40,889 nt of DNA from Thermoplasmata archaeon (GTDB lineage Archaea; Thermoplasmatota; Thermoplasmata; Halarchaeoplasmatales; Halarchaeoplasmataceae), in NCBI GenBank assembly GCA_003553085.1, contig PUPH01000104.1, forward strand, positions 1-40,889, given 5' to 3'. Below the pieces are notes generated by a model that searched no databases, had not been told where the DNA came from, and saw only the letters and a list, made by a program, of their open reading frames with translations. Positions 35,888 through 40,889 of this stretch are shown piece after piece. A program made the position numbers and the translations under genes. Each line of letters opens with the position of its first letter. Positions within the stretch are counted from its first letter, which is position 1.

Positions 35888-38059
35888 ATGTCTGATAGCA
35901 CGCCAGATGGGGAAGAAGAGGGTAAAAAATTCGGCATGGTGAGTGGAGTGTTCATACCCACCTTGCTGACCATCCTTGGTGTGATCATGTTCCTTCGTTT
36001 GGGATGGGTGGTCGGAAGCGTCGGATTGGTCGGTTCGTGGGCGATAATCGGACTCGCTTTTATGATAACCACCACCACTACTCTCTCGATGTCATCGATA
36101 ATCACCAATATGAAGATAGGTCCTGGAGGGGTTTATTCTATCATCTCACGGTCTCTCGGACTTGAAGCCGGAGGGAGTATAGGGGTCCCGCTTTACATGT
36201 CTTTAGCACTCTCCATGGTGATGTATATATTCGGTTTTAGAGAGGGAATTCGCATGGTCTTTCCTCAATTTTCCTCTCTGCTGATCGACCTGGTTGTTTT
36301 CGGCATACTTTTCATCATAGTTTTACTCAGCACCAATGTAGCTTTCAAGATACAGTACGTGATCTTGGCCGTACTCGTAGTTTCTATAATCGCTGTGCTT
36401 TTAGGAGGACAAACCCAAGAAGTGTCCTACGAATTTACTACGGGGGGACGTAATGGATCCTTTTGGATAGTCTTCGCCGTTTTCTTCCCCGCCGCAACCG
36501 GGATCATAGCCGGTGCGAACATGTCTGGAGAGTTAAAAGAGCCGAAAAAGGCGATCCCCTTCGGCACTTTGGCTGCCATCGCAGTAAGTTTTGTCATCTA
36601 TATGGTCCTTGCCTACTGGCTCGCCCGGTCGGCATCTCCCGATGAACTGGTGACCAATCTCATGGTGATGATCGAACGGTCTTATTACGCGCCACTCGTC
36701 TTAGCCGGTCTTCTGGCAGCAACCTTCTCGTCCGCCCTGAACTCCATAGTCGGAGCCTCTAGGATACTCCAGGCCATGGGCGAACACAATATTTTACCAG
36801 GAAGTGATTGGTACTCAAAGAAGGCAGCAACGGGAGAACCCAGGAACGCGATACTGATAACAGGGGTGATCGTAGTTCTAGGTCTATTCCTTAGAGACCT
36901 GAATACCGTCGCTCCTTTGATCACCATGTTTTTTCTTCTAGCTTACGCTATCATCAATGTGATAATCCTGATCGAGCACCAGCTCGAATTGGTCAGCTTC
37001 AGGCCACTTTTAAAGATCCCCTTAGCGGTACCCCTTTTGGGTACCTTCGGTTGTTTCTTAGCCATGTTCATAATCAACCCGGCCTTCAGTTTTGTAGCGG
37101 TGGTAGTAGTTGGTCTATTTTACTATGTCCTTATACACAGACATCTAGAGTCTAAGTCCCGCTATGGTGATGTTAGAAGCAGCCTTTTCGTTGCTTTGGC
37201 TGAATGGGCTGCAAAAAAATCCAATGACCTGCCAAGAGCTCAGAAGAGGGCATGGGTACCGAATATTTTAGTACCCACAAAAAACCCCACCGAGATAAGA
37301 GGTATCTCGAGCTTTTTGAGAGATATCGCATATCCACGAGGGTCAGTGAGCATGGTCGGAGTAGGTATGGAAAAGAGGAACGTACGTATAGAGAACCAAT
37401 TCAAAGATATCTCCAAGACCTTCAAAGAGAATGGTATATATTACGATTGGACCATAATCGAAGGAAAAGACTTCGAAACAGGTGCAAAGAACAGTATGCA
37501 GACTTTGAAGAGATCTCTATTCAGCCCAAATATCGCATTTTTCAGGATGCCTGATATCGTAAACGGGGAAAACGACCTAAAAGAAGTGATGAAAAGTGCT
37601 ACTGAAAATCGGTTAGTGGTGATACTCTTCGCTGATCATCCAACAGCCGGGCTTGGTCAAGAGAAGAGGATCAATCTCTGGCTGCCCAAAAGATGTCTGG
37701 GCTGGGCACCTCCCGAAAAACCTCCGAATTGCAATCTAGCACTGTTAATTGCCTACAAATTAAAGGTGAACTGGCGTGCTGAATTGAATATCCTTGTACC
37801 TACCGAGGATGAAGATATCGTTGAAAACGAAAAGAAGAACATCCATGGATTGCTAGAAGCCGCGAGGATACCCGTTGACAATTTAGAAGTTAAACCTCTT
37901 TCAGCGGAAGAATGGATCGACCAGGCTCCTCAAGCCGACGTGAATATTTTCAGTCTTCACTCCAAACCCGATTTTGACATGATAAGGGATAGGGTTCATA
38001 AGGCTGAATCCACCTGCATATACTGCAGAGACTCCGCAGTAGAAAGTGTGTTAGCTTAA
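35888..38059 (+). CDS. APC-superfamily, SLC12 (cation-chloride cotransporter)-like permease with C-terminal cytosolic domain
   Basis: GVFIPTLLTILGVIMFLRLGWVVGSVGLVGSWAIIGLAFMITTTTTLSMSSIITNMKIGPGGVYSIISRSLG; large soluble C-terminus. Confidence 0.88.
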   Translation: MSDSTPDGEEEGKKFGMVSGVFIPTLLTILGVIMFLRLGWVVGSVGLVGSWAIIGLAFMITTTTTLSMSSIITNMKIGPGGVYSIISRSLGLEAGGSIGVPLYMSLALSMVMYIFGFREGIRMVFPQFSSLLIDLVVFGILFIIVLLSTNVAFKIQYVILAVLVVSIIAVLLGGQTQEVSYEFTTGGRNGSFWIVFAVFFPAATGIIAGANMSGELKEPKKAIPFGTLAAIAVSFVIYMVLAYWLARSASPDELVTNLMVMIERSYYAPLVLAGLLAATFSSALNSIVGASRILQAMGEHNILPGSDWYSKKAATGEPRNAILITGVIVVLGLFLRDLNTVAPLITMFFLLAYAIINVIILIEHQLELVSFRPLLKIPLAVPLLGTFGCFLAMFIINPAFSFVAVVVVGLFYYVLIHRHLESKSRYGDVRSSLFVALAEWAAKKSNDLPRAQKRAWVPNILVPTKNPTEIRGISSFLRDIAYPRGSVSMVGVGMEKRNVRIENQFKDISKTFKENGIYYDWTIIEGKDFETGAKNSMQTLKRSLFSPNIAFFRMPDIVNGENDLKEVMKSATENRLVVILFADHPTAGLGQEKRINLWLPKRCLGWAPPEKPPNCNLALLIAYKLKVNWRAELNILVPTEDEDIVENEKKNIHGLLEAARIPVDNLEVKPLSAEEWIDQAPQADVNIFSLHSKPDFDMIRDRVHKAESTCIYCRDSAVESVLA

Positions 38060-38200
38060 CTCGCTATGATCCACATCATAAATAAGGTCCGCTTCTGATA
38101 TCATATTCCGTATGTAGAACCAATGATGGGTACAACCACCCAAGACGAGGAAGGAAAAATGATTTATACATCCTCTCTAATTTAGATGGAGTGATAAAAG

Positions 38201-38368
38201 ATGGTAGTTAAGGTAGATGAAGATGCATGCATAGCCTGCGGGTTGTGTGTAGAGGCATGTCCGGTGGATGCTATTACGGTTGGAGATGTGGCAGAGGTAG
38301 ATGCTTCCAAGTGTGAAGACATCGGTGACTGTGTTGCCGTCTGCCCGGTGGATGCCCTCTCTCTATAG
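38201..38368 (+). CDS. Small ferredoxin, copy 1 (one cluster motif lacks a Cys)
   Basis: MVVKVDEDACIACGLCVEACPVDAITVGDVAEVDASKCEDIGDCVAVCPVDALSL. Confidence 0.93.
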   Translation: MVVKVDEDACIACGLCVEACPVDAITVGDVAEVDASKCEDIGDCVAVCPVDALSL

Positions 38369-38418
38369 CGGATGCATAAATTCTTTATAGCACTGTAGCA
38401 TCACAACTTCGTGATATC

Positions 38419-38586
38419 ATGGTAGTAAATGTAGATGAAGATGCATGCATAGCATGTGGACAGTGTGAACCTGAATGCCCTGTAGACGCCATAGCGATGG
38501 AAGATGTCGCAGTCGTAGATGAAGATACATGTATAGACTGCGGTAACTGCATCGAAGTGTGTCCTGTGGACGCTCTCAGTCTATAG
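38419..38586 (+). CDS. Small 2[4Fe-4S] ferredoxin, copy 2
   Basis: MVVNVDEDACIACGQCEPECPVDAIAMEDVAVVDEDTCIDCGNCIEVCPVDALSL. Confidence 0.95.
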   Translation: MVVNVDEDACIACGQCEPECPVDAIAMEDVAVVDEDTCIDCGNCIEVCPVDALSL

Positions 38587-38603
38587 GCCAAACCTTTTTC
38601 TTT

Positions 38604-39236
38604 TTACCTTTTTGAAAAGTAATCGGAAATGTTGCTCTGATTCCCTTTTTTCCTAGATCTTTCTATGGATATTCCACTCTGTTTCAACATGTTCTCGGAG
38701 AGAGGATCTTTGTACTCGCTATCGTAGATTATCCTTTGTACTTCAGCATTTATCAACATCTTGGTGCAAACCACACAGGGATAAGTGGTACAGTACAACG
38801 TACTTCCCCTGATCGAAACGCCGGAGACCGCTGCCTGGATAACGGCGTTCTGTTCCGCGTGGACGGCTCTGCAGAGTTCATGGCGGTATCCCGAAGGAGT
38901 AACATCCCCTTTTTTAGGGAAGAAATTGATCTTCTCCACCGCCTCCTCCTTCTTATCGATGCCGTATTTATCGGAGAATTCCTCGATGAATATATCTAGA
39001 TATGGTGGGTGGATCTCACCCTGTCTGATGCAGCCCCCGAGCTCTTCGCAGTGAGAAAGACCCTTGGGTGCACCATTGTATCCCGTGCTGAGGACCATCT
39101 TGTCCTTTACAAGTACCGCACCTACCTTCCTTCTAAGGCAGGTGGAACGCTCCGCTACTAATTCAGCCATTGCCATGAAATACTCGTCGACGCTTGGTCG
39201 GTTCATCAACGCCCAAACATCGAGCTCGTTTATCAT
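38604..39236 (-). CDS. dCMP/cytidine deaminase family protein
   Basis: [31 protein letters not shown]...[15 protein letters not shown]...[15 protein letters not shown]. Confidence 0.93.
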   Translation of the reverse strand: MINELDVWALMNRPSVDEYFMAMAELVAERSTCLRRKVGAVLVKDKMVLSTGYNGAPKGLSHCEELGGCIRQGEIHPPYLDIFIEEFSDKYGIDKKEEAVEKINFFPKKGDVTPSGYRHELCRAVHAEQNAVIQAAVSGVSIRGSTLYCTTYPCVVCTKMLINAEVQRIIYDSEYKDPLSENMLKQSGISIERSRKKGNQSNISDYFSKR

Positions 39237-39333
39237 CTTTTCGTCATTTGATGATGAAAAAGCACCGGTAATTTATACGAACCTTTATAAATGGTGAATC
39301 GATAGGCAGTGCTGTAGATAGATCAAATGGTAA

Positions 39334-39355
39334 CGAGAAATTGATAGATTTCTCG
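39334..39355 (+). promoter_or_regulatory. Hairpin/inverted repeat in the TBP gene leader
   Basis: CGAGAAAT-TGATAG-ATTTCTCG, perfect 8-bp arms; TATA-like TTTATAAA at about 39284. Confidence 0.6.
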
Positions 39356-39385
39356 AATAAAAGTCCCTAATAGGTGGGTATAAAA

Positions 39386-39943
39386 ATGACGGATATAAAT
39401 GTAGAAAACGTAGTGGCATCGGCCACTCTTGGAGAGTCGTTCGATTTGGACGAAGTGCATGAGATACTCGAGGGTTCGGAATATGATCCAGAAAAGTTCA
39501 GAGGAGTTATTTATCGGGTGAGAGACCGAGGATTGAAGACCTCTGTTCTAATATTTAGGAGCGGCAAGATGGTATGTACCGGTGCAACAAAAGTTGAGGA
39601 GATAGATAGGACAGTCGCTTATTTAAAAGAGGTCCTTTCGAAGGAAGATCAAGCGGTATTAGATGAACCCGAAGTAACGGTTCAAAATATCGTGGCTACC
39701 ACCGACCTAGGTCACCCTCTCAATCTGAACTCGGTGGCCATCTCTTTAGGTTTGGAAAGGATCGAATATGAGCCAGAACAGTTCCCTGGACTCGTGTTCA
39801 GGATGGACGAACCCAGGTTGGTAATGCTGTTCTTTGGCTCAGGAAAAGTCGTCTGTACTGGCGGTAAAAGGATCGAAGATATCCAGAGAGGTATAGAAAA
39901 GATATCTCTTGAACTGGTACAGACAGGGTTTTTACCCAAGTAA
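39386..39943 (+). CDS. tbp: TATA-box binding protein
   Basis: Two-fold repeat: VENVVASATLGESFDL...FRSGKMVCTGATKVEEIDRTV and VQNIVATTDLGHPLNL...FGSGKVVCTGGKRIEDIQRGI. Confidence 0.98.
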   Translation: MTDINVENVVASATLGESFDLDEVHEILEGSEYDPEKFRGVIYRVRDRGLKTSVLIFRSGKMVCTGATKVEEIDRTVAYLKEVLSKEDQAVLDEPEVTVQNIVATTDLGHPLNLNSVAISLGLERIEYEPEQFPGLVFRMDEPRLVMLFFGSGKVVCTGGKRIEDIQRGIEKISLELVQTGFLPK

Positions 39944-39971
39944 AGCAGTATAGTCTAACTGTTGAACGACC

Positions 39972-40889
39972 ATGGACGACCTGAAAGGAGAGCTCATAGG
40001 TTTTGGCAAAGAGATCGCCATCGCCCTTATCATATTAGGAATCATCCTTGGTTCTCTATATGCCTACAGCGGTAGATGGCCCCCTATGGTGGTCGTCGAG
40101 TCGTCCAGTATGAGCCATTCTCCAGAAAGTCAGATCGGGATAATAGATACCGGAGACATCGTACTGGTCAGAGAGAGGGAAAGGACGGACATCAAAACGT
40201 ATGTGGAGGGTAGGGTAAGCGATCACGAGAAGTATGGGCAGTACGGCGACGTGATCATTTATCGTCCCATGGGGGATCCGGATACCACACCGATAATCCA
40301 CCGAGCGGTCATACTTTTAGAGTTGAACGAGACCGACGGTGATCATTCATTCGACGCTCCCTCCCTGAGACATCTAGAGTACGGTGTAGATTGGGAAACC
40401 TCTCAGGGCGAGAGATGGTTGAATCTAACGGGTACCATCACCATATTTGATTATGGCTTCCGGGATATCGATCTGGAGATAAATCTTAGACCATTGCTGG
40501 AAAATGAGGAACGTAGGAATTCCGGCTATATAACGATGGGTGATAAAAACCAGAATTATGACCAAGCGAGTAGGATATGCCCGTCTCCCGTGATGGATGA
40601 ATGGATCATCGGAAAGGCTAGGGGTCAACTTCCTTGGTTCGGTATCCTGAAATTGATGTATATGAGGAATACTGGTGAGGTACCTACCAACAGCTGGTAT
40701 AACCTGGGCATATCCATAACTATCTTAGTGGTAGGTCCCTTCGTGGTAGAAGAACTGTATAGAAGGTGGAAGAAAAAGGATGACGATGGAGAGGATGCTG
40801 ATTTAGAGGATGCTGATGTAGTTAGGAATGATGATTTAGAGGAGTATGATGGTGTAGAGGATGCTGATTTAGAGGATGCTGATTTAGAG
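39972..40889 (+). CDS. Archaeal S26-family signal peptidase I-like protein, 3' truncated by window end
   Basis: MDDLKGELIGFGKEIAIALIILGIILGSLYAYSGRWPPMVVVESSSMSHS...IDTGDIVLV...TPIIHRAV...YITMGDKNQNYD; open to the window end, so absent from the ORF track. Confidence 0.88.
   Translation, partial: MDDLKGELIGFGKEIAIALIILGIILGSLYAYSGRWPPMVVVESSSMSHSPESQIGIIDTGDIVLVRERERTDIKTYVEGRVSDHEKYGQYGDVIIYRPMGDPDTTPIIHRAVILLELNETDGDHSFDAPSLRHLEYGVDWETSQGERWLNLTGTITIFDYGFRDIDLEINLRPLLENEERRNSGYITMGDKNQNYDQASRICPSPVMDEWIIGKARGQLPWFGILKLMYMRNTGEVPTNSWYNLGISITILVVGPFVVEELYRRWKKKDDDGEDADLEDADVVRNDDLEEYDGVEDADLEDADLE
40791..40889 (+). repeat. Imperfect 15-nt coding repeats (GAGGATGCTGATTTA) encoding acidic EDADL units
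   Basis: GAGGATGCTGATTTAGAGGATGCTGATGTA...GAGGATGCTGATTTAGAGGATGCTGATTTAGAG. Confidence 0.85.

Overview
The window looks chromosomal and archaeal, probably Thermoplasmata-like Euryarchaeota. That is inferred from the thermosome, MCM, TBP, NMD3, aNop5, LSm, an archaeal-type signal peptidase and AT-rich TATA-like promoters; I could not run a taxonomic search. Coding is dense. Main blocks: (1) a partial surface protein with a cytosolic RING/treble-clef-like zinc finger, an RR-PAS-PAS regulator, and a Ras/Rab-like GTPase with an altered G3 motif; (2) a thermosome; (3) an eight-gene Mbh/Mrp-type antiporter module (E-F-G-D'-E'-B-C-D order) with no hydrogenase genes attached; (4) a compact oxidative-stress/iron island (ferritin-like protein, rubredoxin, two peroxiredoxins, two superoxide reductases, rubrerythrin, ferritin) divergent from an lrp-sfsA pair, with a perfect 11-bp inverted repeat bracketing the shared promoter; (5) two 2-oxoacid:ferredoxin oxidoreductase operons (Kor/Vor-like and Ior) around a P5C-dehydrogenase-like gene; (6) a rearranged patch at 22.9-26.6 kb with duplicated iorB-tail and nitroreductase remnants, an AAA ATPase with its P-loop core removed in frame, and an intact AAA/DUF4143-like ATPase behind three operator-like repeats spaced exactly 33 bp apart; (7) an information-processing block (MCM, DUF424, NMD3, Nop5, LSm); (8) an SLC12-like transporter, tandem ferredoxins (one missing a cluster cysteine), dCMP deaminase, TBP and a signal peptidase running off the end. 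No tRNA, rRNA or CRISPR array was recognised. The strongest leads are the ATPase/duplication patch with its operator array, the stress island with its inverted-repeat promoter, the hydrogenase-less Mbh-like module, and the RING-like finger.
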